This document shows positions 36,452 to 45,780 of a DNA stretch of 64,000 nt, piece by piece. Source of the DNA: Pseudomonas sp. ADAK13. Lineage in GTDB: Bacteria > Pseudomonadota > Gammaproteobacteria > Pseudomonadales > Pseudomonadaceae. The DNA lies in the NCBI RefSeq assembly GCF_012935715.1, contig NZ_CP052860.1, positions 4,216,001-4,280,000 of the forward strand, read 5' to 3'. Made by a program: the position numbers and the translations under genes. Each line of letters opens with the position of its first letter. The first letter of the stretch is position 1. Below the pieces are notes generated by a model. The model was not told the DNA's origin. It was given only the letters and a program-made list of their open reading frames with translations, and ran no database searches.

Positions 36452-37597
36452 ATGCGCCCAGCTGAACCGGTCACAGGTTTGATTCTTTCCGGAGGCGGGG
36501 CGCGGGCCGCCTATCAGGTGGGGGTATTGGCGGCGATTGCCGAACTGTTGCCGCCGGGGGCGGCCAATCCGTTTCCGGTGATTGTCGGCACCTCGGCCGG
36601 GGCGATCAATGCGGTCAGCCTGGCCAGCGGCGCGATGGATTTTACCGCCGCCATCCAGCGCCTGACTGCCTTCTGGCAAGGCTTTCGCAGCCACCTGGTG
36701 CTGCGCAGCGACTGGCCCGGGGTGATCAGCCAGGCGAGCCGGTTTCTTATCCACAGCCTGCTGGGGCTGGGAGCGCAGGTGCCGGTAGCGCTGCTCAACA
36801 GTTCGCCGCTGCGGGACTTGTTGCGGGACAAACTGCACCTGGAAGGCATCAACGAGTCGATCCGCCAGAAGCACTTGCATGCGGTGGCCGTCACTGCGTT
36901 TGGCTATGAGTCAGGGCAAGCGGTCACCTTCTATCAGGGTGGCGGCACCATCGATGCGTGGCTGCGGCATCGGCGCATCGGCATTCCCACCCAATTGACC
37001 GTTGAACACCTGTTGGCCAGCTCGGCGATTCCGCTGCTGTTTGCGCCGGTGAAACTCGATCAGGAATATTTTGGCGACGGTGCCGTGCGGCAATCGGCGC
37101 CGATCAGCCCTGCGCTGCACCTGGGGGCGAGCCGTGTGCTGGTGGTGGGCGTCAGTGGCAACCCGCGCGGCAACGACCCGTCGAACCCGGCACGCACGTT
37201 CACGGGCCAGGAGCCGACCCTGGCGCAGATCGGCGGGCACATGCTCAACAGCACGTTCATCGACAGCCTGGAAAGCGACATCGAATTGCTGGAGCGCCTG
37301 AACCAGTTCAGTCATGTGTTGCCTGCCAATGCGGCGATACAAGGGTTGGCGCCGGTGGAAGTGTTGGTGATCGCGCCAAGCCAGCCGATCGATGAAATTG
37401 CGGCACGTCATCGCCAGGAATTGCCGGCGGCATTGCGCCTGTTTCTGCGCGGGCCGGGAGCGACCAAAACCAGTGGCGCGGGCGTGCTCAGCTACTTGCT
37501 GTTCGAGGCGGGGTATTGCAGCGAGTTGATCGAATTGGGACGGCGGGATGCGCTGGCCAAGCGCGAAGAGCTGAAGCGGTTTCTGGGCCTTGGCTGA
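36452..37597 (+). CDS. Patatin-like phospholipase
   Basis: 381 residues with a complete patatin dyad: oxyanion loop SGGGARAAYQVGVLAAI, nucleophile Ser48 in GTSAG, and Asp209 in FGDGAVRQS. Likely a lipid acyl hydrolase. There is no signal peptide or autotransporter domain, so it is probably cytoplasmic or membrane-peripheral. It follows lpxL by 32 bases and may be co-transcribed. A REP pair follows its stop. Confidence 0.88.
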   Translation: MRPAEPVTGLILSGGGARAAYQVGVLAAIAELLPPGAANPFPVIVGTSAGAINAVSLASGAMDFTAAIQRLTAFWQGFRSHLVLRSDWPGVISQASRFLIHSLLGLGAQVPVALLNSSPLRDLLRDKLHLEGINESIRQKHLHAVAVTAFGYESGQAVTFYQGGGTIDAWLRHRRIGIPTQLTVEHLLASSAIPLLFAPVKLDQEYFGDGAVRQSAPISPALHLGASRVLVVGVSGNPRGNDPSNPARTFTGQEPTLAQIGGHMLNSTFIDSLESDIELLERLNQFSHVLPANAAIQGLAPVEVLVIAPSQPIDEIAARHRQELPAALRLFLRGPGATKTSGAGVLSYLLFEAGYCSELIELGRRDALAKREELKRFLGLG

Positions 37598-37600
37598 TTA

Positions 37601-37672
37601 CCTGTAGGAGTCCGGCTTGCCGGCGATAGCGCCCCTGAGAACGCCATCGCCAGCAAGCCGGGCTCCTACAGG
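37601..37672. repeat. REP doublet
   Basis: CCTGTAGGAGTCCGGCTTGC and its inverted partner ending GGCTCCTACAGG enclose a short spacer. This is the second REP type of the window, also at 42281, 55527 and 59541. Confidence 0.9.
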
Positions 37673-37678
37673 GGAACA

Positions 37679-38464
37679 TCAGAAGTGGTACTTCACCAAC
37701 AGGCTCGCCGTGTCCTGATTGGTCTCGAACGCGCCGCTGTCCTGGATCCCGTATTTGTTCTTCCAGTAGTCGTACTCGATACCGACATACAACTGCTTCT
37801 CGCCCCAATGCAGCGCCTTGCCCAGGTCATATTTGATCTGCGGGTTGAAGTGCAGGTTGGCGTGGTAAGTCCCACGGGCGTTCTTGTCGTTGTCCACTAC
37901 CCAGTCCATAAAGCCGTCGATCAGCACATTGGAGTTGCCCACCGGGATTGTGTACGACCACACCGGTGTGATCTGCCACACGCCATCACCCGGGCGATTG
38001 CCTTCGGTCTGGCGTTGATAGAAGTTCAACTGGAAGTAATCGAAACCAGGGATTGCCAAGTCGAAGCCCGGGCCCAGCAAGTACGATTCGTTATCGCCTT
38101 CACCGAACTCGTAAGTGAACGCCAGCAACACGTCCTTGATCGGACCGAACGACAAGTCCTTGTCGAAAATCTTGCCGAACGACAAGCGCGGGCTGAACTC
38201 ACCGTAGTAAGTACTTGGGCCTACGTTGCCGTCTTCCTTGCCGTTGTAAAAGATGCGGTCGAGAAAGAAGAAGTTGTCACCGTACTTCCACGCGTCGGCG
38301 TGTTCGAAGGTCACGGTTTGCTGGATCTGCGGGTTAACAGTGAAGTTCTTGCCCCACAGATAAGTCAGGCTGTTGTTCTGCCACTGCAGCAGATCACCGG
38401 CCATGGCCTGGCCCCCGGCCAGCAGGGATCCTGCCAGCATCAGGCTGTTCACAGTACGTTTCAT
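37679..38464 (-). CDS. Outer-membrane nucleoside-porin-like protein (Tsx/OmpK family)
   Basis: 261 residues. The signal peptide (MKRTVNSLMLAGSLLAGGQA, cleaved near AMA-GD) is followed by an aromatic-rich beta-barrel ending in the outer-membrane signature LLVKYHF with terminal Phe. SLTYLWGKNF, YGEFSPRLSFGKIF and WVVDNDKNARGTYHANL fit the Tsx-like family. It lies downstream of the urate permease in the same direction, so a role in bringing purines or nucleosides across the outer membrane is a fair inference. ATG 38464 follows GGGAG. Confidence 0.82.
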   Translation of the reverse strand: MKRTVNSLMLAGSLLAGGQAMAGDLLQWQNNSLTYLWGKNFTVNPQIQQTVTFEHADAWKYGDNFFFLDRIFYNGKEDGNVGPSTYYGEFSPRLSFGKIFDKDLSFGPIKDVLLAFTYEFGEGDNESYLLGPGFDLAIPGFDYFQLNFYQRQTEGNRPGDGVWQITPVWSYTIPVGNSNVLIDGFMDWVVDNDKNARGTYHANLHFNPQIKYDLGKALHWGEKQLYVGIEYDYWKNKYGIQDSGAFETNQDTASLLVKYHF

Positions 38465-38899
38465 TCGGTTGCTCCCGAGGTAAAGGTTTCTGGTTTTTTT
38501 TCTAAGCGGACGCTCTGGTGTGGCGTCTTTTGGCTTACCGCAAAAATCGTCTGTTCGGTCAGCTTTAATGCTTTTAGCAAGAGCTGCGCCAAGGTGTTTA
38601 AAAAGCCAAAAAATCCCCGTCGGCTGCGATTGACGCAGTCGAATTCGGAGAGTTTTTGCACACATTGGCTGCGGACCTGGGGCCGGGATAAGTTGGCCTT
38701 GCAGTCAGCTTTTACATTCGCTGTTTTTTTTTGAGTCGATTTGAGCGGGCGCCGAGAATACTGACTCCCAGGCCTGTGCTCAAGTGCGCTGTTACAGAGC
38801 GCGCGGGGCGAGAATGGGGCACGGCGTCTGGCCGGCCCCGGGTGAATGGCGTGCATGGTGTATTCCCTGATCGTTATTGTTTTTGTTGGGACGCAGGAA
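38465..38899. other. 435-base intergenic region upstream of the Tsx-like gene
   Basis: No supported gene; reading frames crossing it lack family features. It should contain the porin promoter on the minus strand. I see T-rich runs at 38493-38502 and 38724-38732, no clear terminator for the permease gene, and no TTGTATACAA element. Confidence 0.5.
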
Positions 38900-40252
38900 T
38901 CAATGTTGGTGTGCGTGTTCGCTGGTAACAGCGCGCTCGGCGCCACCCAGAATGTTGAATAACAGGTTCAGCGACAGCGCACTGATCGTGGCCATGGCGA
39001 TACCGCTGTGAGTGATCGGGCTCATCCACAGCGGCAGTTGCGCGAAGAATTCGGGACGCACCACCGGGATCAAACCCATGCCAATACTCACCGCCACCAA
39101 CAACTGGTTACGGCGGTCGGCGATGTCGGCTTCCTGGAGGATCTTGATCCCGGTGGCCGCCACCATGCCGAACATGGCAATCGCCGCGCCGCCCAGTACA
39201 GCGGGAGGAATCGAGGCCACGAGGAACGCGGCCTTGGGCAGCAGGCTCAGCACAATCAGAAACGCCCCGGCCATGATCGTCACCGACCGGCAGCGCACGC
39301 CGGTCATCTGCACCAGGCCGATGTTCTGCGCGAACGAGGAGTGGGTAAAGGTGTTGAAGAACCCGGCAAAAAACGACGCGCCGGCGTCACACAACAAACC
39401 GCGACGCAGCATCTTTGGCGTGACGTCCTGGCCGGTGATCTTGCCCAGGGCAAGGAACATCCCGGTGGACTCGACGAAGATAATCACCACCACCAGGCAC
39501 ATCGACAGAATCGGCGCCAACTCGAACTTGGGCATGCCGAAATGCAGCGGCGTCACCACTTGCACCCACGGCGCCTGCGCGAGGCCGCTGAGGTCGACCA
39601 TGCCGATCATCCCGCACAACCCGTAGCCGAGGGCCATGCCGATCAGCACCGAGATGTTCACCCAGAAACCGCGCATGAAACGGTTGATCAGCAGAATGGT
39701 GGCCAGCACCAGTGCGGCGATCGCCAGGTAAATCGGTGAGCCAAACGTGGAGGCCGCAGCACCGCCGCCGGCCCAATTGACCGCGACGGGAAACAGCGAA
39801 AGACCGATGGCGGTGATCACGGTGCCGGTCACCAGCGGCGGAAAGAAGCGCACGACCTTGGACATGAACGGCGCGATCAGCATGCCGAAAAAACCGGCGG
39901 CGATGGTCGCGCCGAAGATCCCTTGCAGGCCGATGCCGGGCATGCCCGCCATGGCGACCATACTGCCGACTGCGGCGAAACTGGCGCCCATCATCACCGG
40001 CATGCGGATGCCGACGGGGCCGATGCCGAACGACTGGACCATGGTTGCGATGCCGGCCACCAGCAGGTCGGCGTTGATCAGGAAGGCGATTTCTTCACGG
40101 CTGAGGCCCGCGGCCTGGCCGATGATCAAAGGCACGGCGACGGCACCACCGTACATCAGCAAGACGTGTTGCAGGCCTACCAGAATCAGTTGCAAGAGGG
40201 GAAGCCGCACCATGGGGGGCGCGGCAGGAATCTGCGTTTCCAACTGGGACAT
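38900..40252 (-). CDS. uacT: Urate/xanthine permease, NCS2 (nucleobase-ascorbate transporter) family
   Basis: 450 residues, about 14 membrane helices, proton-coupled purine uptake. Signature segments: LQHVLLMYGGAVAVPLIIG near the N-terminus, FVESTGMFLALGKITGQDV (the NCS2 Glu), and NTFTHSSFAQNIGLVQMTGV with the QNIG motif of the purine branch (NAT signature). Position inside a urate pathway favours urate and/or xanthine over uracil, but specificity cannot be read with certainty. A REP separates it from puuD upstream. Confidence 0.88.
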   Translation of the reverse strand: MSQLETQIPAAPPMVRLPLLQLILVGLQHVLLMYGGAVAVPLIIGQAAGLSREEIAFLINADLLVAGIATMVQSFGIGPVGIRMPVMMGASFAAVGSMVAMAGMPGIGLQGIFGATIAAGFFGMLIAPFMSKVVRFFPPLVTGTVITAIGLSLFPVAVNWAGGGAAASTFGSPIYLAIAALVLATILLINRFMRGFWVNISVLIGMALGYGLCGMIGMVDLSGLAQAPWVQVVTPLHFGMPKFELAPILSMCLVVVIIFVESTGMFLALGKITGQDVTPKMLRRGLLCDAGASFFAGFFNTFTHSSFAQNIGLVQMTGVRCRSVTIMAGAFLIVLSLLPKAAFLVASIPPAVLGGAAIAMFGMVAATGIKILQEADIADRRNQLLVAVSIGMGLIPVVRPEFFAQLPLWMSPITHSGIAMATISALSLNLLFNILGGAERAVTSEHAHQH

Positions 40253-40340
40253 GCAACACCTCGAATCTTTTTATTGTTGTGTTGTTCGGCATTCAATTGC
40301 CGGGTGGAACTCATTCTTCAAAACACGTCGCAGCTCTAGT

Positions 40341-40366
40341 GTGGGAGCGAGCAAGCCCGCTCCCAC
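40341..40366. repeat. Single REP palindrome
   Basis: GTGGGAGCGAGCAAGCCCGC then TCCCAC, a compact palindrome between puuD and the permease gene. Confidence 0.8.
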
Positions 40367-40387
40367 ATTTGGATCTGCATCAGGCTG

Positions 40388-41689
40388 TTAGTTGGTACGC
40401 GCCCCCTGAGTGATCCATGTGCCAATCAAGTCCCGTTCCTGCTGGGTCATCTGGGTGATATTGCCCAGCGGCATGATCTGGCTGGCCACGGCCTGCGCCT
40501 GGATGCGCGGGGCCATTTGCTGGATCTGTTGGGGTGTATCAAACATCACCCCGGCGGGCGCGGTGCTGAACAGCGGGCTGGTGGGCTTGGCCGAATGGCA
40601 CACCGCACAGCGCTCCTGAATCACCCCGTGGACCTTGTCAAAATCAATCGACGCCTGGGCCGGTGCCGCTTCGGCGGGAGCCGGTGCAGGTGCTGCTGGC
40701 GCAGCCGGTTTAAGCCCGCCACCCAACGCCGTTTCCGGCAGTGGCTGGTACTCGATCGCCGCGGGAGCCTTGGCCACTTCCGGTGCAGTCGCCACCGGTT
40801 TTGGGCCGGTCACGTAGGCCAGGCAAATCATTGCCAGCGCGCCCACCGGCAGGGTCCAGGCATATTTCTGGCTGTTATGACGGGTGTTGAAGTAGTGCCG
40901 TACCAACACGGCCGCCACTGCGATACCCGCCAGGATCAGCCAGTTGTATTGGCTGCCGTAGGTGCTCGGGAAGTGGTTGCTGATCATGATGAACAGCACC
41001 GGCAAGGTGAAGTAGTTGTTGTGGCGCGAGCGCAGCAGGCCCTTGGCCGGCAGTGCCGGGTCGGGCGTGCGGTTTTCCGCGATGGCCGCCACCAGTGCAC
41101 GCTGGGCGGGCATGATGATGCGGAACACGTTACCCACCATGATGGTGCCGATCACGGCGCCCACATGCAGGTACGCACCACGGCCACTGAACACTTTGCT
41201 GAAGCCGTAAGCGGCGGCAATCAACAGCACGAACAGGATCAGGCCGAGCAGGGCAGGGCGCTTGCCCAGTGCCGAGTCGCAGAGAAAGGAGTAGATGAAC
41301 CAGCCGGCCAGCAGCGAGCCGAGGCCCAGCAACACACCTTCCGGACCGCTGAGGCTGCTGCCCGGGGCCAGCAGGTACAAGGTCGGGTTGGCGTAGAACA
41401 CCACGCACAGGAGCGCGATGCCGGACATCCAGGTGAAGTAGGCTTCCCATTTGAACCAGTGCAGGTTGTCCGGCATGGTCGGCGGGGCCAGTTTGTATTT
41501 TTCCAGGTGGTAGATACCGCCACCGTGGATCGCCCACAAGTCACCGGCGAGGCCGTCCTTGGGGTTGACGCGATTGAGGTTGTTTTCCAGCCAGACGAAG
41601 TAGAACGAAGCGCCGATCCAGGCGACGCCAGTGATCATGTGAACCCAGCGCACGCTCAGGTTCAGCCATTCCATCAAATGTGCTTCCAC
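40388..41689 (-). CDS. puuD: Membrane-bound urate oxidase PuuD with cytochrome c domain
   Basis: 433 residues. An N-terminal membrane part with about eight helices (RWVHMITGVAWIGASFYFVW opens it) is joined by an Ala/Pro-rich linker (about 310-350) to a cytochrome c domain with the heme site CAVCH and likely axial Met in IMPLGN. PuuD oxidises urate to 5-hydroxyisourate and passes electrons to the respiratory chain rather than to oxygen. GTG 41689 has AGAGG 7-11 bases before it; ATG 41674 is an alternative. It supplies the first step of the pathway encoded around it. Confidence 0.9.
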   Translation of the reverse strand: MEAHLMEWLNLSVRWVHMITGVAWIGASFYFVWLENNLNRVNPKDGLAGDLWAIHGGGIYHLEKYKLAPPTMPDNLHWFKWEAYFTWMSGIALLCVVFYANPTLYLLAPGSSLSGPEGVLLGLGSLLAGWFIYSFLCDSALGKRPALLGLILFVLLIAAAYGFSKVFSGRGAYLHVGAVIGTIMVGNVFRIIMPAQRALVAAIAENRTPDPALPAKGLLRSRHNNYFTLPVLFIMISNHFPSTYGSQYNWLILAGIAVAAVLVRHYFNTRHNSQKYAWTLPVGALAMICLAYVTGPKPVATAPEVAKAPAAIEYQPLPETALGGGLKPAAPAAPAPAPAEAAPAQASIDFDKVHGVIQERCAVCHSAKPTSPLFSTAPAGVMFDTPQQIQQMAPRIQAQAVASQIMPLGNITQMTQQERDLIGTWITQGARTN

Positions 41690-41739
41690 AGTCTTTACCT
41701 CTCGCCTGTCACTCTGTCGTCGAGTGATCAGACCTTCTC

Positions 41740-42243
41740 TTATTGGTGGGGGGCGAGGATCAACCGCTCATCCTCTTTGAAAAAATGCTCATCGCAGTTA
41801 TTGCCTGTGCCACTGCGATCAACCACCAGGAAGTCATCCCGCTTTTCGATCGTCAGCACCGGGTGGTGCCAGACGCCGCGATGGTAATTAATGCCCTGCC
41901 TGCCGTTGGTAACGAAGGCGCGGACCAAGCCCGATACAGGTTCATCGCCAACGGGCGCGACCACGATCAGAAAGGGGTTGCCGAGCAGCGGAATGAAAGC
42001 CTGGCTGCCCAGCGGGTGTCGTTCCAGCATGCACACGGTCAGCGGCATGTCCTGCGCGTCGGCGCGGAAGATGCTGATGATCGCGTTGTCTTCTGGCGTG
42101 GCGGTTTGCACCGTCGCCAGTTTATGAAAGCGCATGGTCGACCCGTTGTTGATCATGAAGTGATCGCTGCCATCGGTTTCGATAACATCTCCGAAAGGGG
42201 CGAAGGCTTCTTTGGTCAGGGGTTCGATCATCAGTGTGCGCAT
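41740..42243 (-). CDS. allA: Ureidoglycolate lyase
   Basis: 167 residues, cupin fold. Splits (S)-ureidoglycolate into glyoxylate and urea, the last step here. TLMIEPLTKEAFAPFGDVIE, LERHPLGSQAFIPL, YHRGVWHHPVLTI and the acidic tail are family landmarks. It lies between allantoicase and puuD, with a REP pair upstream. Confidence 0.93.
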   Translation of the reverse strand: MRTLMIEPLTKEAFAPFGDVIETDGSDHFMINNGSTMRFHKLATVQTATPEDNAIISIFRADAQDMPLTVCMLERHPLGSQAFIPLLGNPFLIVVAPVGDEPVSGLVRAFVTNGRQGINYHRGVWHHPVLTIEKRDDFLVVDRSGTGNNCDEHFFKEDERLILAPHQ

Positions 42244-42280
42244 GGCTGTCTTCTTAATCTTTTGAATGATGTGATTTCTG

Positions 42281-42348
42281 TGTAGGAGTCCGGCTTGCCG
42301 GCGATGGTGTCCGTGAGACCGCCATCGCCGGCAAGCCGGGCTCCTACA
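42281..42348. repeat. REP doublet
   Basis: TGTAGGAGTCCGGCTTGCCG and the inverted copy ending GGGCTCCTACA, between alc and allA within the ureide gene set. Confidence 0.9.
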
Positions 42349-42364
42349 GATGTCGGTTCACCGC

Positions 42365-43360
42365 TTATTTGGCGACCTTACCGAGAACCCGCAGGCGGCT
42401 CACACCACCATCCGGGAACACGTTCAGACGAATGTGGGTGATCGGCCCCAGCGCCTTGATCTGCTCGGCAAACGTGTGTTCAGCGTGCATTTCCAGTTTC
42501 TGCGCCGGCAGCAGTTCGCGCCAGAACAGCGATTGGGTTTCGATCTGGCTGTCGGTGCCGCCCTTCACGAAGGCGCCCTGGATCGAGCAGGTGTCCGGGT
42601 AGTTGCCCTTGAAGTGCAGGGTGTCGACCACGATCTTCTCAATCTCGCCCGGGTGGCCCAGTGCGACGATCACCCAGTCATTGCCCGGCGTACGACGACG
42701 TGCAGTTTCCCAGCCATCGCCCATGTTGATGCCACGGCCCGGGTTGAGGATGTTGCTCATGCGACCGAAGTGTTCATCGGAGCAGGCCAGTGCACGGCCA
42801 CCGTTCAGGGCCGCAGCCAGGTCAACCTGTTCGTTGTCGCCCACGGCCGACCAGTCGCGGAACGGAATGCCGTACACGCGCAGGCGGGCCACGCCACCGT
42901 CCGGGTAGATGTTGAAACGCAGGTGGCTGAAGGCCTGGTCGTTGTTGATCTCGTGGAAGTGATGGCTGTTGCCTTGCAGCTCCACGGCCGACAGCACTTC
43001 AACCCACTGGGTGTTGTCATCCGGCTCGCCGGACGCCAGGAAGCAGGCTTCCAGCGACGCCGATGGCGGGAAGTTGCCGGTGAAGAATGAAGTGTCGATG
43101 TCCACGCCTTTGATCGAGCCCGGTACGCCCAGGCGGATTACCGCGCTGTCGTAGCCTTCGAAGCGCTTGCGGCGCGACTCCCAGCCGTCCATCCACTTGC
43201 CGTTGTCATCGAAAACGCCCTCCTTCCACACGGCCGGGGTCGGCTGGAACAGGCGGTTGGCGTCGGCGAACCAGTCATCGGTCACAGAGATGATCTTGGT
43301 GCCCAGGCGGGCGTCGGCCAGGTTGACGAACTTCTCGAAAGGTACGGCGTAAGCTTTCAT
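42365..43360 (-). CDS. alc: Allantoicase
   Basis: 331 residues. Hydrolyses allantoate to ureidoglycolate and urea. Two repeats of the allantoicase fold are visible: [20 protein letters not shown] with [19 protein letters not shown], and [20 protein letters not shown] with [17 protein letters not shown]. Each repeat ends in a DGGV(A/S)RLRVxG segment. It follows uraD by 82 bases in the same direction. Confidence 0.95.
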   Translation of the reverse strand: MKAYAVPFEKFVNLADARLGTKIISVTDDWFADANRLFQPTPAVWKEGVFDDNGKWMDGWESRRKRFEGYDSAVIRLGVPGSIKGVDIDTSFFTGNFPPSASLEACFLASGEPDDNTQWVEVLSAVELQGNSHHFHEINNDQAFSHLRFNIYPDGGVARLRVYGIPFRDWSAVGDNEQVDLAAALNGGRALACSDEHFGRMSNILNPGRGINMGDGWETARRRTPGNDWVIVALGHPGEIEKIVVDTLHFKGNYPDTCSIQGAFVKGGTDSQIETQSLFWRELLPAQKLEMHAEHTFAEQIKALGPITHIRLNVFPDGGVSRLRVLGKVAK

Positions 43361-43442
43361 TCTTCTTGTCTGCCTTAAAGTAAGTGGCTTGGGATGCTCG
43401 CCAGGCCCTGGGCGTTCATGAAATCGCTCGGGCCAGGTCTGC

Positions 43443-43958
43443 TTAAAGAGTCAGTAATCGGAACAACGCGATCTTGTTGATCTCGGCCAGTGCGCATTTG
43501 AACTCGGCTTCCACCGAGTTGTGAATGCGCGTTTCAAACGCGGCCAGGATCTGATGCCGGTTGCTGCCTTTTACCGCCATGATGAAGGGAAACTTGAACT
43601 TCGCCTTGTAGGCATCGTTCAGCTCGGTGAAGCGCGAAAACTCGTCGCTCGAGCATTGGTGAATACCCGCGCCAGACTGTTCTTCAGTGCTGGCCGCGGT
43701 AAGCTGGCCCTGGACGGCAGCTTTGCCCGCCAGGTCCGGGTGAGCGTTGATCAGGGCCAGTTGACTGGTGTGATCGGCGCTCAACAGGATGTCGCTCATG
43801 CGCTGGTGCAGGGTTTCGATCTCGTCGATTGAAGAATCCTGGCCCAGGTCGAAGGCCTTTTCGGCCACCCATGGCGAATGTTCGTAGATGTCGGCGAAAG
43901 CTGTGACGAATGCGTCGCGGCTCAGGGTCGACGGTTTCAAGGTCTGGAACGCAGTCAT
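43443..43958 (-). CDS. uraD: OHCU decarboxylase
   Basis: 171 residues, alpha-helical. Converts 2-oxo-4-hydroxy-4-carboxy-5-ureidoimidazoline to (S)-allantoin. The catalytic [13 protein letters not shown] carries the conserved His, and [20 protein letters not shown] with [14 protein letters not shown] the rest of the active site. Its ATG overlaps the puuE stop (ATGA), so it is translated with puuE. Confidence 0.94.
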   Translation of the reverse strand: MTAFQTLKPSTLSRDAFVTAFADIYEHSPWVAEKAFDLGQDSSIDEIETLHQRMSDILLSADHTSQLALINAHPDLAGKAAVQGQLTAASTEEQSGAGIHQCSSDEFSRFTELNDAYKAKFKFPFIMAVKGSNRHQILAAFETRIHNSVEAEFKCALAEINKIALFRLLTL

Positions 43959-44881
43959 TTGGCGGCTCCCTGGAAAGGGTGTACGTCATGCCAGTGACGG
44001 GCGATGTCGACGCGGCGGGTGAACCACACCTGGTCATGCCCCTTGGCGTATTCGATAAAGCGCTTGAGGGCGGCCAGGCGCGCCGGGCGGCCGATCAGGC
44101 GGCAGTGCAAGCCGATAGAGAGCATTTTCGGTGCGTCCGCGCCTTCGGCGTACAGTACGTCGAACGCGTCCTTCAGGTATTCGAAAAAGTCGTCGCCCTT
44201 GTTGAAACCCTGGACCTGGGTGAAGCGCATGTCGTTGGTGTCCAGGGTATAGGGGATCACCAGGTGCGGCATGCCGGTCGGGTTGTTGGGTTCCCAGTAG
44301 GGCAGGTCGTCGTCGTAGGTGTCGCAGTCGTAGAGGAAGCCACCTTCCTCCATCACCAGCCGCCGGGTGTTGGGGCCGGTGCGCCCGGTGTACCAGCCCA
44401 GCGGGCGTTCGCCGGTGAGTTCGGTGAGGATACGGATCGCTTCGAGCATGTGCTCGCGTTCCTGGGCCTCGTCCATGTATTGGTAGTCGATCCAGCGGTA
44501 GCCGTGGCTGCAGATCTCGTGGCCGGCGGCGACCATCGCGCGGATCACGTCCGGATGGCGCTGGGCGGCCATGGCTACGGCGAAGATGGTCAGCGGGATG
44601 TCGAATTCCTTGAACAGCTTGAGGATGCGCCACACGCCGGCACGGCTGCCGTATTCGTACAGCGACTCCATGCTCATGTTGCGCTCGCCTTGCAGCGGCT
44701 GCGCCGACACCATTTCCGAGAGGAAGGCTTCGGACTCTTTGTCGCCATGCAGGATGTTGCGCTCGCCGCCTTCTTCGTAGTTGAGTACGAACGACAGGGC
44801 GATACGGGCCTTGCCGGGCCAGTGTGGGTGAGGAGGGTTACTGCCGTAACCGATCAGGTCGCGTGGGTAGTCAGCGCTCAC
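43955..44881 (-). CDS. puuE: Allantoinase PuuE (polysaccharide-deacetylase family)
   Basis: 308 residues from GTG 44881, preceded by AGAAGGAAG; the frame is open further upstream but without family sequence. PuuE is the cofactor-light allantoinase unrelated to the amidohydrolase AllB. IALSFVLNYEEGGERNILHG, AAGHEICSHGYRWIDYQ, GWYTGRTGPNTRRLV and HCRLIGRPARL are characteristic. It opens allantoin to allantoate and heads the minus-strand operon puuE-uraD, probably continuing to alc and beyond. Confidence 0.94.
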   Translation of the reverse strand: MSADYPRDLIGYGSNPPHPHWPGKARIALSFVLNYEEGGERNILHGDKESEAFLSEMVSAQPLQGERNMSMESLYEYGSRAGVWRILKLFKEFDIPLTIFAVAMAAQRHPDVIRAMVAAGHEICSHGYRWIDYQYMDEAQEREHMLEAIRILTELTGERPLGWYTGRTGPNTRRLVMEEGGFLYDCDTYDDDLPYWEPNNPTGMPHLVIPYTLDTNDMRFTQVQGFNKGDDFFEYLKDAFDVLYAEGADAPKMLSIGLHCRLIGRPARLAALKRFIEYAKGHDQVWFTRRVDIARHWHDVHPFQGAAK

Positions 44882-44965
44882 TGCAGTCTTCCTTCTTGTT
44901 CGTGGTAGCGGTGTGTGTGGCGGCCGGGCAGCGGAAAGACTGGGTGGCGTCACGACGATGACTGA

Positions 44966-44975
44966 TTGTATACAA
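44966..44975. promoter_or_regulatory. TTGTATACAA palindrome upstream of puuE
   Basis: Perfect 10-base palindrome, 85 bases upstream of the puuE start. The same core occurs near uraH and the permease gene at 53 kb. GntR-type or related purine regulators bind sites of this general form; the protein is not encoded in the window. Confidence 0.6.
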
Positions 44976-45160
44976 CTTGGTGCGCACTTTGTAAGCCTGT
45001 ATTTCTGCATTTTTTCCGCAGGGTCTTCGCAGAGTAGCATTGCAAGAAACCTGCCTGACTGGTCAGCTAATGGATAAAAGGTCGTTTAAAAGCAAGGACT
45101 GCTCATCAATCGGCTCATGCACCCACGATGACGGGGTGGTGCATAAGTTTGTGATTTTTA

Positions 45161-45170
45161 TTGTGTACAA
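45161..45170. promoter_or_regulatory. TTGTGTACAA element upstream of uraH
   Basis: One mismatch from the perfect palindrome TTGTATACAA, embedded in AT-rich DNA 100 bases before the uraH start. Confidence 0.5.
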
Positions 45171-45270
45171 TTTTTTTGAAAAGTGTCTTAATCAGTCATC
45201 GCCGGCTTTTTCAGTGCCCTGAAAAGGTGCGGTCTTTCACTTTACTGACTTCGGGAGGCGCGCAGACGCT

Positions 45271-45624
45271 ATGGGACGTTTGACCACACACGTATTGGAC
45301 GCCGCGCATGGCTGCCCCGGCAGCGCGATCAAGGTTGAGTTGTACCGTGTCGAGGGCACACAGCTTGAACTGGTGGCCAGCACCTTGACCAACAACGACG
45401 GCCGTTGCGATGCACCTCTGCTGCAAGGCGATAACTACCGCAGCGGTGTCTATCAGTTGCAATTCAGCGCCGGTGATTACTACCGCGCTCGCGGTGTGCA
45501 ACTGCCCGAGCCTGCGTTTCTCGACGTGGTGGTGCTGCGCTTCGGTATCAGTGCCGAGCAGGATCATTACCACGTGCCGTTGCTGATTTCGCCTTACAGC
45601 TACTCCACCTATCGCGGTAGCTGA
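45271..45624 (+). CDS. uraH: 5-Hydroxyisourate hydrolase
   Basis: 117 residues, transthyretin-like. Hydrolyses 5-hydroxyisourate from PuuD to OHCU for UraD. The catalytic N-terminal GRLTTHVLDAAHGCPG, the central DHYHVPLL histidines and the C-terminal tetrapeptide YRGS are all diagnostic. No signal peptide. It is divergent from puuE and ends at a clear terminator. Confidence 0.95.
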   Translation: MGRLTTHVLDAAHGCPGSAIKVELYRVEGTQLELVASTLTNNDGRCDAPLLQGDNYRSGVYQLQFSAGDYYRARGVQLPEPAFLDVVVLRFGISAEQDHYHVPLLISPYSYSTYRGS

Positions 45625-45669
45625 GTCGTCACCGCGCTTCACACCCCCAAAGCTCTTCGTTGGTTTTTC

Positions 45670-45696
45670 GCCCGCTCACACTGCGGGCTTTTTTTT
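45670..45696 (+). terminator. Terminator after uraH
   Basis: GCCCGC (45670-45675) pairs with GCGGGC (45683-45688) around TCACACT, directly followed by eight T. Confidence 0.9.
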
Positions 45697-45780
45697 GCCC
45701 GGCGTTCGGCCTAACTATGTAAGGCCCCTTGGAGCAACGCGCTGCTTACCCTCGGTTTTTCATCTGGAACCGATGGCGAC

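Larger units (their letters stand above)
44882..45270. promoter_or_regulatory. 389-base divergent control region between puuE and uraH
   Basis: No gene. It holds two copies of a TTGT(A/G)TACAA element (44966-44975 near puuE, 45161-45170 near uraH) and a TGACTGGTCA palindrome (45056-45065). The uraH half is AT-rich. Regulators of both ureide units probably act here. Confidence 0.7.
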
